NCBI GenBank assembly: GCA_023409435.1
Contig: JAEYHP010000047.1
Location: 1-46,060, forward strand
Source: Bacillota bacterium
GTDB taxonomy: Bacteria > Bacillota > Clostridia > Christensenellales > CAG-138
Length of the DNA: 46,060 nt
Reading direction: 5' to 3'
Shown here: piece by piece, positions 1 to 7,176 of the stretch
Layout of the letters: the number at the start of each line of letters is the position of its first letter
Position numbering within the stretch: position 1 is the stretch's first letter
Position numbers and translations under genes: made by a program
Notes under the pieces: model-generated
Databases searched by the model: none
Told to the model about the DNA's origin: nothing
The model's input: the letters and a program-made list of their open reading frames with translations, nothing else

Positions 1-24
1 GAACAGAAAGGGGCAAGCAACAGT

Positions 25-498
25 ATGGCGCATCCTATCGAAAACATCATGAAGACTACTATGGAACAGCTCAAAGAGATGGTGGACGTCAACACCATCG
101 TGGGCGATCCCGTTATGACGGGCAGCGATACCATAATTATCCCCGTTTCCCGCGTATGCCTGGGGTTCCTTTCCGGCGGCGGCGAATACGGCCCCACCAA
201 GGCCGCACGGCGCGACGGGACGGATCATCCGGAGGAGGGACGCTTCCCATTCGCGGGTACTTCCGTCGGCGGCTTAAACCTGACGCCTATGGCATTTTTG
301 GCAATCACCGACGGCGTGGTGCATGTCCTGCCTGCGAACTACAGCTGCACGCTCGACCGTATCATTGAAATGGTACCCGAAACCATCCGCGAGGTGGACC
401 GTCTGGTCAGGCAGGCATCCTGCAAAGAGGACAGCGGTACTGCATCCGCGACAAACGCTTCAGGCAGCACAGATGATACGTTCGCCCCGCAGGGGTAA
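25..498 (+). CDS. ytfJ: GerW/YtfJ family sporulation protein
   Basis: A 157-residue protein starting at ATG 25 behind an AAAGGGG ribosome-binding site. It has the complete GerW/YtfJ pattern: an N-terminal helix (MAHPIENIMKTTMEQLKEMV), a VGDPV segment at about 26-30, the glycine-rich GFLSGGGEYG at about 47-56, and a conserved GGLNLTPMAFL stretch near 82-92. The C-terminal 25 residues are a low-complexity Ser/Thr/Ala tail, which varies in the family. In Bacillus the family is made in the forespore and is needed for germination, but its biochemical role is not settled. It sits 24 bp upstream of a D,D-carboxypeptidase gene and close to rluB, a neighbourhood I recognise from other Clostridia. This supports a spore-forming ancestry; it does not prove the organism sporulates. 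Confidence 0.92.
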   Translation: MAHPIENIMKTTMEQLKEMVDVNTIVGDPVMTGSDTIIIPVSRVCLGFLSGGGEYGPTKAARRDGTDHPEEGRFPFAGTSVGGLNLTPMAFLAITDGVVHVLPANYSCTLDRIIEMVPETIREVDRLVRQASCKEDSGTASATNASGSTDDTFAPQG

Positions 499-522
499 CC
501 CGCGGGCGGCGCATAACGCTTT

Positions 523-1644
523 ATGAAGTTGATACGATGGCTGTTTCTTTTGCTGGCCTTTACCGTATTAATCGGAGCGGCGCTGCCCGCATTTGCGGCA
601 ACGCCCGAAGTGGGCGCGTCCGGCGCGGTTTTGATGGATGTGACCACAAAACGCGTGCTATTTGCGCAAAACGCCCATTCGCAGCTGCCTATGGCCAGCA
701 CCACAAAAATTATGACGGCGCTTATTGCGCTTGAAACCTGCGCGCTCGATACCGTGGTGGCCGTACCGAAGGAAGCATACGGTACCGAAGGCTCCAGCAT
801 ATACCTGAACAACGGGGAGAAGATCACGGTGGAGGATCTCCTTTACGGGCTTATGCTTTCCTCCGGCAACGACGCCGCGGTGACGCTCGCCATCCACATC
901 GGCGGTTCGGTGGAAGGCTTTGCGCAGATCATGAACAACCGCGCAAAAGAGATTGGGTGCACCAATACCAATTTTGTCACGCCCAACGGCCTGCATGATC
1001 AGGGGCACTATACCTCCGCGTATGATCTTGCCTTGATTTCGAGCGTCGCCATGCAGAATGAGGCCTTTCGGAAGGTTGTTTCCACGAAATACTGGAAAAC
1101 CACCTCGGGCGACGTCATACGCACGTTCAAAAACAAAAATAAAATCCTCTGGCAGTATGAGGGCGGCAACGGCATCAAGACAGGCTTTACCAAGGCTGCG
1201 GGCCGCTGCCTGGCGTTTTCAGCCGAGCGCAACGGCCACACCATAGTAGGCGTCGTATTGAACTGCCCGGATATGTGGAACGACGCAAAGGCCATGCTCG
1301 ACTACGGTTTTTCGGATTACACATGGAAGCCGTTCGTTACAGCCGGGGATACCGTGGCCACGCTTGCGGTCAACCGCGGCATGAAAAACAGCTTGGAAAT
1401 ACGGGCCGAAGAAGATATACTGATTCCAATGCGTCAGGACGAGCCGGAGAATGCCGTGACGCTCAAAGCTGTCAGCCCGCAGACCCTGGAAGCGCCCGTT
1501 TATGAGGGGCAGACGGTCGGCATGCTGGAAGCCTGGGGCGATGGGAAGCGCCTGCACGCAGTCCCGCTTATCGCTTCGGAAACGGTCCTGCGCAAGGAGT
1601 TCCCGTATTTCCTGTGGGAAATCGCACGGGAATGGATTGCGTGA
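523..1644 (+). CDS. D-alanyl-D-alanine carboxypeptidase (S11 family, DacB/DacF type)
   Basis: Low-molecular-weight penicillin-binding protein that removes the terminal D-Ala from peptidoglycan stem peptides outside the membrane. The 373 residues begin with a signal peptide (hydrophobic residues 6-20, cleavage probably after AFA near 25). The three active-site motifs are intact: S59-T-T-K62, S114-G-N116 and K219-T-G221. A beta-rich C-terminal domain follows (about 250-350), and the last residues (FPYFLWEIAREWIA) form an amphipathic helix typical of the membrane anchor. Position between gerW and rluB matches the sporulation-associated DacB/DacF paralogues of Clostridia, but general cell-wall trimming is equally possible. 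No strong Shine-Dalgarno precedes ATG 523, so translation may be coupled to gerW, 24 bp upstream. Confidence 0.93.
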   Translation: MKLIRWLFLLLAFTVLIGAALPAFAATPEVGASGAVLMDVTTKRVLFAQNAHSQLPMASTTKIMTALIALETCALDTVVAVPKEAYGTEGSSIYLNNGEKITVEDLLYGLMLSSGNDAAVTLAIHIGGSVEGFAQIMNNRAKEIGCTNTNFVTPNGLHDQGHYTSAYDLALISSVAMQNEAFRKVVSTKYWKTTSGDVIRTFKNKNKILWQYEGGNGIKTGFTKAAGRCLAFSAERNGHTIVGVVLNCPDMWNDAKAMLDYGFSDYTWKPFVTAGDTVATLAVNRGMKNSLEIRAEEDILIPMRQDEPENAVTLKAVSPQTLEAPVYEGQTVGMLEAWGDGKRLHAVPLIASETVLRKEFPYFLWEIAREWIA

Positions 1645-1675
1645 CGGGAAGCTTATTCGGATGGTTGGGGGAACT

Positions 1676-2401
1676 ATGCGGTTACAGAAGTTTATGGCCC
1701 AGGCGGGCGTTGCCTCGAGACGTCAATGCGAAGAGTATATACGCGAAGGCCGCGTGAAAATCAACGGGGAAGTCGCAACAATCGGCAGCTCGGTGGATGA
1801 AGCGCACGATGAAGTCACATTCGACGGCGCGCCGCTTTCCCAGGAAAACGAGCGCGTCGTGCTTTTGTTTTATAAGCCGCGCGGCGTTGTTTCCACCAGC
1901 AGCGATCCGGAGGGCAGAAAGACCGTACAGGCGTACTTTACCGAATTTCCGCAAAGGCTCTATAACGTGGGGCGGCTCGACATCAACTCGGAAGGCCTGT
2001 TGATCATGACCAACGACGGCAGTCTGGCCCAGAAGATGACGCACCCGAAATACAAAATAGAAAAGACGTATTACGCCGTGTGCGACGGCACGCTTATGCC
2101 GGAGGAAGCGGAGCAGCTGAAAACCGGCGTCAGGCTTTCGGACGGCATGACGCTGCCCGCGAAAGTGGAGCGCGTCCGCCCGACGAAGACCGGCCATACA
2201 AGCCTCCTTATCACCATACGGGAAGGGCGCAACCGCCAGGTGCGGCGGATGCTGGAGGCGGTGGGACACAGGACAATGCTGTTAAAGCGAGAGCGCGTGG
2301 GCGCGCTTAGCTTGGGCAGCCTCAATCCGGGGGAGTGGCGGTATCTGACCAGGGAAGAACTCGCGTGGATGGACGCATTATTATCCGACGATAAAAAATG
2401 A
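1676..2401 (+). CDS. rluB: 23S rRNA pseudouridine synthase RluB family
   Basis: 241-residue RsuA/RluB/RluE/RluF-family enzyme that isomerises a uridine in 23S rRNA. An S4 RNA-binding domain occupies residues 1-50 (MRLQKFMAQAGVASRRQCEE) and the catalytic domain follows. The catalytic aspartate is D102 in VGRLDINSEGLLI, and the family signature REGRNRQVRRM lies at 192-202. I place the start at ATG 1676 behind GGGGGAA. An open frame extends further upstream inside the carboxypeptidase gene, but that part has no RBS and no family similarity. It lies 31 bp after the carboxypeptidase stop, so gerW, the carboxypeptidase and rluB probably form one transcript that ends at the hairpin just downstream. 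RluB versus RsuA specificity is inferred from length and context. Confidence 0.92.
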   Translation: MRLQKFMAQAGVASRRQCEEYIREGRVKINGEVATIGSSVDEAHDEVTFDGAPLSQENERVVLLFYKPRGVVSTSSDPEGRKTVQAYFTEFPQRLYNVGRLDINSEGLLIMTNDGSLAQKMTHPKYKIEKTYYAVCDGTLMPEEAEQLKTGVRLSDGMTLPAKVERVRPTKTGHTSLLITIREGRNRQVRRMLEAVGHRTMLLKRERVGALSLGSLNPGEWRYLTREELAWMDALLSDDKK

Positions 2402-2428
2402 TTATAGCGTGGGAATACCATCCGCAAT

Positions 2429-2466
2429 GGACGGCGCAAAGAAACGGTTAGCGCGGTCCTTTTTTT
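2429..2466 (+). terminator. Rho-independent terminator after rluB
   Basis: Two 4-bp stem blocks (GGAC/GTCC and GCGC/GCGC) separated by one G-G mismatch, with a 13-nt loop and a run of seven T. It starts 27 bp after the rluB stop. Confidence 0.6.
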
Positions 2467-2489
2467 CGCATAATAATAAGAAAATAGGC

Positions 2490-2519
2490 TTGATATGTGT
2501 GGATTAATGGTGTTAAAAT
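2490..2519 (+). promoter_or_regulatory. Candidate sigma-A promoter of the decarboxylase operon
   Basis: TTGATA at 2490-2495, an 18-bp spacer and TAAAAT at 2514-2519 preceded by TG one base upstream (extended -10). It lies between the rluB terminator and the GGAGGTG site of the next gene. Pattern match only. Confidence 0.4.
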
Positions 2520-2629
2520 GGTTTTATATTAAAATGCGGAAATTTTGGATTATGCCGCCACCAGCGATAATTCCAATCGAACTTATCTCGTCTTGCCATA
2601 ATAAAAACTTTTAATTGGAGGTGAAAACA

Positions 2630-3055
2630 TTGGGGATGAAAAGCTTTTTTCGCCGGTTGTTTGGCAAAAAGGCAGATGAGGCTCCCTTAGCGCCTTTGGC
2701 ATCTCAAGTACAACAGCCTGAGCCGATTGCAAACAGACAACAGTTTGTCGCGGCCATCGCCTCCGCCATCGCTATGGAAATGGGTACGGACGTAAGCGGG
2801 CTCCGCATCCATTCCATACGGCGCACAGGCGCTGCCGTTCCCAACCGGGGCGCGTTTGTCGCGGCGGTTTCCGCGGCCATCGCGACGCAGATGGGTACGG
2901 ATATAAGCGGGCTTCGCATCCATTCTATTCGCCCTGTCGCGCCGCGCGCATATAACCGGGGTGAATTTGTGGCTGCAATTGCCGCGGCGCTGGCGGAACA
3001 AATGGGTACGGATGTAAGCGGACTTCGGATTCACTCCATCCGTCAGGTTTCCTAG
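2630..3055 (+). CDS. Triple-repeat protein of the decarboxylase operon (OadG/MmdE tail-like)
   Basis: A 141-residue protein, mostly three tandem repeats of exactly 37 residues beginning at N35, N72 and N109. Each reads roughly N-R-x-x-F-V-A-A-I-x-A-A-I-A-x-x-M-G-T-D-V/I-S-G-L-R-I-H-S-I-R. The pattern resembles the cytosolic C-terminal tail of OadG/MmdD/GcdD-type subunits of sodium-pumping decarboxylases and the tiny MmdE subunit, which usually carry one copy ending in a V-x-S-I-R-R motif. No transmembrane helix is present; the N-terminus is basic (MKSFFRRLFGKK) and followed by a Pro/Ala linker. GGAGGTG at 2617-2623 fits the TTG start at 2630 (6-nt gap); ATG 2636 (12-nt gap) is the alternative. 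It lies directly upstream of the biotin carrier and carboxyltransferase genes. I infer an assembly or docking role for the decarboxylase; no function is proven. Confidence 0.8.
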   Translation: MGMKSFFRRLFGKKADEAPLAPLASQVQQPEPIANRQQFVAAIASAIAMEMGTDVSGLRIHSIRRTGAAVPNRGAFVAAVSAAIATQMGTDISGLRIHSIRPVAPRAYNRGEFVAAIAAALAEQMGTDVSGLRIHSIRQVS

Positions 3056-3101
3056 ACGAATAACATAACCGCATAGATATAAAGCAACAGGAGGAATGAC
3101 A

Positions 3102-3494
3102 ATGCGTAAGTTTCTTGTGAATGTGAACGGCACTTCCTACGAGGTAATGGTAGAAGAGATTTCAGGCGCCGCCGCACCCGTTGCGGCTCCCGCGGCCGCA
3201 GCCAGCTTCGTAGCGGCTCCCGCGGCCGCGCCCGCGCCCGTTGCGGCCCCCGCGCCTGCGCCGGTCGCAGCCTCGGCAGGGCAGACAAGCGTTTCTGCGC
3301 CCATGCCCGGCACCATACTCTCCGTGAGCGTGAAACCCGGCCAGGCTGTCAAGCGCAACCAGGTTCTCATGGTTTTGGAAGCCATGAAAATGGAAAACGA
3401 GATCGTCGCCCCTGTGGAAGGCGTAATCGCGGGCGTCAACGTGGCGGGCGGCCAGGCCGTCAACACCGGCGAGCTGCTCTGCGTCATCGGCTGA
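3102..3494 (+). CDS. Biotin carboxyl carrier protein of a decarboxylase complex
   Basis: 130 residues. A short N-terminal segment (MRKFLVNVNGTSYEVMVEE) is followed by an Ala/Pro/Val-rich flexible linker (about 22-60) and a biotinyl domain (about 61-130). The biotinylation motif is A94-M-K96-M97, so K96 should carry biotin. In OadA/GcdC/MmdC-type complexes this protein carries CO2 from the carboxyltransferase to the membrane pump. AGGAGG at 3089-3094 is 7 nt from ATG 3102; ATG 3096, only 1 nt away, is unlikely to be used. It lies 46 bp after the triple-repeat gene and 108 bp before the carboxyltransferase gene, whose own C-terminus lacks a biotinyl domain. The two proteins therefore complement each other. 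Confidence 0.9.
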   Translation: MRKFLVNVNGTSYEVMVEEISGAAAPVAAPAAAASFVAAPAAAPAPVAAPAPAPVAASAGQTSVSAPMPGTILSVSVKPGQAVKRNQVLMVLEAMKMENEIVAPVEGVIAGVNVAGGQAVNTGELLCVIG

Positions 3495-3557
3495 AAACAC
3501 GGGTAAGAACATAGTGAAGCCGCGCAGCTTTTAAAAGAAAGCCGCGCTGCTTAACCG

Positions 3558-3577
3558 TTGCGGCGTATCCGCCGCAA
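3558..3577 (+). other. Intercistronic hairpin before the carboxyltransferase gene
   Basis: Perfect 8-bp stem TTGCGGCG/CGCCGCAA with a TATC loop and no T-tract, ending 10 bp before the AGGAGG site of the next gene. Just upstream, the near-palindromes AAGCCGCGCAGCTT and AAGCCGCGCTGCTT form a second possible structure. These may be RNA-processing or stability elements that set the subunit ratio; that is inference. Confidence 0.4.
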
Positions 3578-3602
3578 TCAATGTGAAAGGAGGAACCCAC
3601 GA

Positions 3603-5078
3603 TTGGCTAAAAAATTATTGATTACCGATACCATACTGCGCGACGCGCACCAGTCCCAGGCCGCGACCCGCATGCGCACGGAAGACATGCTTCCCGCGTG
3701 TGAAATACTCGACAGCGTAGGGTATTGGTCTTTGGAGTGCTGGGGCGGCGCGACGTTTGACAGCTGCCTCCGTTTCCTCAATGAGGATCCCTGGGAGCGC
3801 TTAAGGAAACTGAAGAAAGCCCTGCCCAACACCAAACTGCAGATGCTCTTCCGCGGCCAGAACATACTGGGCTACAAGCATTATGCGGACGACGTGGTGG
3901 AGCAGTTCTGCAAAAAAGCCATTGAAAACGGCATCGACGTCGTGCGCATATTCGACGCGCTCAACGATACCAGAAACCTCGAAGCCGCTATCAAGTACAC
4001 CAAGAAGTACGGCGGCATCTGCGAGCCCGCCATCAGCTACACCATAAGCCCCGTCCACAACGAGGATTATTTCGTGAAGCTCGCGAAGGAGCTTGTGCAG
4101 ATGGGCGCGGACGTCATCTGCATCAAGGACATGGCGAACCTCCTGCTGCCCTATGACGCGTATTCCCTTGTAAAGCGTCTGAAGGCGGAGGTGAACGTTC
4201 CCATCCATCTGCATACGCACAACACCACCGGCACCGGCGATATGACCTACCTCATGGCTGTGCAGGCGGGCGTGGATATCGTGGATTGCGCGCTTTCTCC
4301 CATGGGCAACGGCACAGCCCAGCCCGCCACGGAGCCGCTCGTCGCTACCCTCAAGGGTACGGAATACGATACGGGGCTTGATTTGAACAAGCTTGCCAAA
4401 GCCGCCACCCATTTCAGGGGTGTAGCGGAAAAGCTCAAGAAAGAGGGCAGCCTTGATCCCAAGGTATTGAGCGTGGACGTCAATACGCTGCTTTATCAGG
4501 TACCCGGCGGCATGCTTTCTAACCTCATTTCCCAGCTCAAGCAGGCGAATGCGGAAGATAAGTACTACCAGGTATTGGAGGAGATCCCCCGCGTGCGCGA
4601 AGAGTTCGGCTATCCGCCGCTCGTTACGCCCACCAGCCAGATCGTAGGCTCGCAGGCGGTGCTCAACGTCATATCCGGCGAACGCTACAAGACGTTCTCT
4701 AAGGAGTCAAAGGCGCTTCTGCACGGCGAATACGGCATGCTCCCCGGCAAGGTCAACGAGGAAGTAAGGCGCAAGGCGATTGGGGATGAAGAAGTCATCA
4801 CCTGCCGCCCGGCCGACCTGCTGACGCCCGAGCTTGACAACTACCGCGAGGAAATCAAGGATATCATGGAGCAGGAAGAAGACGTACTCAGCTACGCGCT
4901 GTTCCCGCAGGTCGCCATGAAGTTCTTTGAAGCCCGTAAGGCCGCAAAATCCGGCGCTGCGCCTGCGGCTCCCGCATCGGCCCCCGCTCCTGCGGCGGCT
5001 CCTGCTGCGGCGGCCCCCGCGCCCACAAAAGCAGTGGAAGGCGTGACGGTGCTTTATGTAGAGGATCTTTCCGCGTAA
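3603..5078 (+). CDS. oadA: Carboxyltransferase alpha subunit (oxaloacetate decarboxylase type)
   Basis: 491-residue biotin-dependent carboxyltransferase that moves a carboxyl group from a 2-oxo or acyl substrate, most likely oxaloacetate, to the biotin of the preceding carrier protein. The HMGL-like TIM barrel is recognisable: D9-T-I-L-R-D-A-H-Q-S (9-18), RIFDALND (115-122), the carbamylated-lysine motif I-K175-D-M-A, and metal ligands in H202-L-H204-T-H206-N. The conserved carboxylase domain follows (about 290-460). The last 50 residues are an Ala/Pro linker ending in VEGVTVLYVEDLSA, with no biotinyl domain. The start is TTG 3603 with AGGAGG at 3588-3593 (9-nt gap); the upstream in-frame extension has no RBS and no family similarity. 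A sodium-pump beta subunit gene (oadB) is absent from the window. A PycB-type pyruvate carboxylase subunit is the main alternative. Confidence 0.9.
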   Translation: MAKKLLITDTILRDAHQSQAATRMRTEDMLPACEILDSVGYWSLECWGGATFDSCLRFLNEDPWERLRKLKKALPNTKLQMLFRGQNILGYKHYADDVVEQFCKKAIENGIDVVRIFDALNDTRNLEAAIKYTKKYGGICEPAISYTISPVHNEDYFVKLAKELVQMGADVICIKDMANLLLPYDAYSLVKRLKAEVNVPIHLHTHNTTGTGDMTYLMAVQAGVDIVDCALSPMGNGTAQPATEPLVATLKGTEYDTGLDLNKLAKAATHFRGVAEKLKKEGSLDPKVLSVDVNTLLYQVPGGMLSNLISQLKQANAEDKYYQVLEEIPRVREEFGYPPLVTPTSQIVGSQAVLNVISGERYKTFSKESKALLHGEYGMLPGKVNEEVRRKAIGDEEVITCRPADLLTPELDNYREEIKDIMEQEEDVLSYALFPQVAMKFFEARKAAKSGAAPAAPASAPAPAAAPAAAAPAPTKAVEGVTVLYVEDLSA

Positions 5079-5095
5079 AAACCGAATGTTGCTAA

Positions 5096-5439
5096 CAGTA
5101 AGGCGGGGAAACCCCGCCTTACTTTATGTCGCTCTGCGGCGGTTCTAAGCCCAGAGCCGGGCGCTGCCAGTGGCAGATGAAGCGGGGTTGAGGCCGGTGC
5201 TAAAGGCAGTAAACGGTCCGGTGGACCGTTTGAATGCCGAAACGGGCATCCGATTGCCGGATGCCCCGGGCTCGAAAAGGCCAGTGAGGCCCTCGGCGGT
5301 GTACGCCTCGTGTACTAGGCCTGTGGGCCGTCGCAAGGGAGCACCACCGTAAGGGAACGGTGGGAGCATTGCGAACTGCAAGCGGCCCCCAGCCCCAAAT
5401 GGTTTCGTCAGACTGAGATGGGGTTTCCCCGCCTTACTG
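5096..5439 (+). mobile_element. MITE-like element with perfect 20-bp terminal inverted repeats
   Basis: The left end at 5096-5115 (CAGTAAGGCGGGG then AAACCCC) is the exact reverse complement of the right end at 5420-5439. The 344 bp between the outer ends encode no credible protein. The interior is strongly structured: an AACGGTCC/GGACCGTT hairpin near 5213-5231, a GGGCATCCG/CGGATGCCC hairpin near 5245-5267 and a CCACCGT/ACGGTGG hairpin near 5343-5363. The left end is also a 12-bp self-complementary hairpin (AGTAAGGCGGGG, AAA loop, 5097-5123), so it may terminate oadA transcription. A clear target-site duplication was not found. A core motif at 5317-5335 (AGGCCTGTGGGCCGTCGCA) recurs with two changes at 23297-23315, downstream of tRNA-Leu. 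The strand given is nominal. Confidence 0.7.
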
Positions 5440-5763
5440 AGTTAAACAGCTATTTTTTTTAAGATGCATTGGCCTTGCCCTAAAGGAAATCCATTGCGAA
5501 CGGGATGTATAGGGTATCATCGTTTCGCTAGGGCGGTTGGTTATGTGGACTTAAAATATACATCAATCCGCAATCAAATTCATGAATGTACAGTAAGGAA
5601 AATAGCCTAGTAGGGCTGGTATTTCCGGAGTTTAAAAAGGTAGGCGCCGGGGTGTTAAGGAATTCTTCATTTTTGCTTCTATGAAATCCATGTGGCTGTT
5701 TTGGCGGGATTGCGGTATACTATGCAGGAAGGCAATTTTAGGATAATGGAGCAGGTAGACTAC
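5440..5763. other. Non-coding stretch between the MITE-like element and pgsA
   Basis: No credible gene on either strand. It contains a T8 run at 5453-5460 just outside the element, then AT-richer sequence. A TATACT hexamer at 5716-5721 could be the -10 box for pgsA, but the matching -35 is poor. Confidence 0.5.
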
Positions 5764-6339
5764 ATGAGGCATATCCCAAACATACTTTCCGGGCTGCGCA
5801 TCGGTATGGTGGGCTTATTTGTATATTTCTTTCAGAACGATAGATATTATGCCGCCCTGGGTATCTATGTGCTTGCTGTGCTGACGGATACGCTGGACGG
5901 TTATCTTGCACGCCACTACAACTGGATTACGGACGTTGGCAAGGTTCTTGACCCTCTGGCGGACAAGCTGATGCTCATCGCCGCGCTGATCTGTTTCTGT
6001 ATCAACAGATGGGTGCCCGTTTGGCTGGTGGCGGCCGTGGTATTGAAAGAACTCGTCATGATCATCGGCGGCGCGCTTCTGTGGAAAAAAGAGATCGTTG
6101 TCTATGCGGATTGGTTCGGCAAATTTGCCACCGGCTTCTTTAACGTGGGCGTGGTCGCCACTCTTGTGAAACGCTTCTGGCCCTGGATCGGGTTCTGGAA
6201 CATCGTGCTCCTGTCTATTGCAACGGTGCTGGGCATTATTGCGCTGGTGCACTATGCGCAGAAGAACGTGTTCAACAGAAAGCGTATTTCAGGAGAAACC
6301 CCCGGCGGCGGCGCAAGCTCCGCAAAGAACGTGGAGTAA
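5764..6339 (+). CDS. pgsA: CDP-diacylglycerol--glycerol-3-phosphate 3-phosphatidyltransferase family protein
   Basis: 191-residue integral membrane CDP-alcohol phosphatidyltransferase, the committed step of phosphatidylglycerol synthesis. The family signature is complete: D42-x2-D45-G46-x2-A49-R50-x8-G59-x3-D63-x3-D67. The flanking hydrophobic segments fit about five to six membrane helices, and MRHIPNILSGLRI matches the usual PgsA N-terminus. I choose ATG 5764 because GGAGCAGG lies 8 nt upstream. ATG 5746, six codons earlier, and a still longer in-frame extension are possible but less well supported. The C-terminus has a short Gly/Ser-rich tail. PgsA versus a related CDP-alcohol transferase cannot be settled from sequence alone, but length and N-terminus favour PgsA. 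Confidence 0.85.
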   Translation: MRHIPNILSGLRIGMVGLFVYFFQNDRYYAALGIYVLAVLTDTLDGYLARHYNWITDVGKVLDPLADKLMLIAALICFCINRWVPVWLVAAVVLKELVMIIGGALLWKKEIVVYADWFGKFATGFFNVGVVATLVKRFWPWIGFWNIVLLSIATVLGIIALVHYAQKNVFNRKRISGETPGGGASSAKNVE

Positions 6340-6395
6340 AGTAAGCGCCCCGGCACTGCCGCTTAAAAAACAGCTAAGCCTGAGCCAAGTTTTAA

Positions 6396-6424
6396 TTGAC
6401 AAACCATACGGCAGTCGATAAAAT
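6396..6424 (+). promoter_or_regulatory. Sigma-A promoter of the DUF177-rpmF transcript
   Basis: TTGACA at 6396-6401, a 17-bp spacer and TAAAAT at 6419-6424. The position 31 bp before the DUF177 start codon fits a primary promoter with a short leader. Confidence 0.75.
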
Positions 6425-6454
6425 AAACGATGGTTGACTTTGGAGGAATACCCT

Positions 6455-6973
6455 ATGGAGATTTCGATCGCGGCGGCGTTAAAGCAGCCGGGCGAGATTT
6501 TTTCGGAAGAAAGGAGCGAGACGGTCGCGCCCCAGAAATTTGGCGGCAATACCATCGCGTTTCCCGAGCCGGTAAAAATCAGCTTCACCTACACGTTCGA
6601 CGGCGAGTCCATCGCCTTGAACGGAAGGATGGAGGCGAAACTTTCCTCCAGATGCGCCCGCTGTGACGAGCCTTTTACGGAAACGCTCATGGTCCCCTTG
6701 GGGGAGCGTTTTGTGAAGGGGGCGTCCGGGGAAGACGAGGGAAGCTACACATTCGCGGGTGAGATATTGGATATCACCCCGATGGTGATGGACAATCTTT
6801 TTCTGAATATGCCCATATCGAGCGTGTGCAGCGAAGATTGCAAAGGCTTGTGCCCCGTCTGCGGATGTAATTTGAATACGGCGCAGTGCGCCTGCGTATG
6901 CGAACCGGAAGAAGAAAAAACCTCTCCGCTTGCGGCGCTCGGTTCACTGTTTGACGATGGTAAGGAGGTGTAA
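6455..6973 (+). CDS. yceD: DUF177 / YceD family protein
   Basis: 172-residue YceD-family protein (PF02620), encoded immediately before ribosomal protein L32 in most bacteria. Cysteine pairs that could bind a metal are visible: C67-A-R-C70 in the middle and a C-terminal cluster C125, C129, C133, C136 and C138 (CSEDCKGLCPVCGC). The family is linked to 23S rRNA metabolism in plants and some bacteria; the exact activity is unsettled. The start is ATG 6455 with GGAGG at 6442-6446 (8-nt gap); an earlier in-frame TTG at 6434 precedes that RBS and is rejected. The stop codon lies 2 bp before the rpmF start and the rpmF RBS is inside the end of this gene, so translation is probably coupled. Confidence 0.93.
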   Translation: MEISIAAALKQPGEIFSEERSETVAPQKFGGNTIAFPEPVKISFTYTFDGESIALNGRMEAKLSSRCARCDEPFTETLMVPLGERFVKGASGEDEGSYTFAGEILDITPMVMDNLFLNMPISSVCSEDCKGLCPVCGCNLNTAQCACVCEPEEEKTSPLAALGSLFDDGKEV

Positions 6974-6975
6974 TC

Positions 6976-7176
6976 ATGGCGGTCCCCAAGAGAAGAACTT
7001 CTAAGGCCAGGCGGAACTCCCGCAGGTCCAGCCACTGGAAGCTGTCCATGCCCGGTATCGTGGCATGCCCCCAGTGCCACAAGCTCAAGCTTGCGCACAG
7101 GGTATGCAAGCACTGCGGCTTTTACGACGGCAAGCAGGTCGTCAATCTGGATGCGGATAAGAAGACCCAGGCTTAA
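6976..7176 (+). CDS. rpmF: 50S ribosomal protein L32
   Basis: 66 residues, the usual L32 length, with the canonical start MAVPKRRTSKARRNSRR, a strongly basic N-terminus and an intact zinc ribbon formed by C31-x2-C34 and C44-x2-C47. Zinc-binding and zinc-free L32 paralogues exist in many bacteria; this is the zinc-binding form. AAGGAGGTG lies 6-7 nt before the ATG. It is co-transcribed with DUF177. Confidence 0.97.
   Translation: MAVPKRRTSKARRNSRRSSHWKLSMPGIVACPQCHKLKLAHRVCKHCGFYDGKQVVNLDADKKTQA

Noticed and set aside
1502..1675. 58-codon extension upstream of rluB
   Set aside because: It lies inside the carboxypeptidase gene in another frame, is Arg/Ser-rich and has no RBS, whereas MRLQKF at 1676 is the normal start.
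5085..5450. Target-site duplication for the 344-bp element
   Set aside because: Flanks GCTAA and AGTTAAA share at most a few bases; nothing convincing enough to call.
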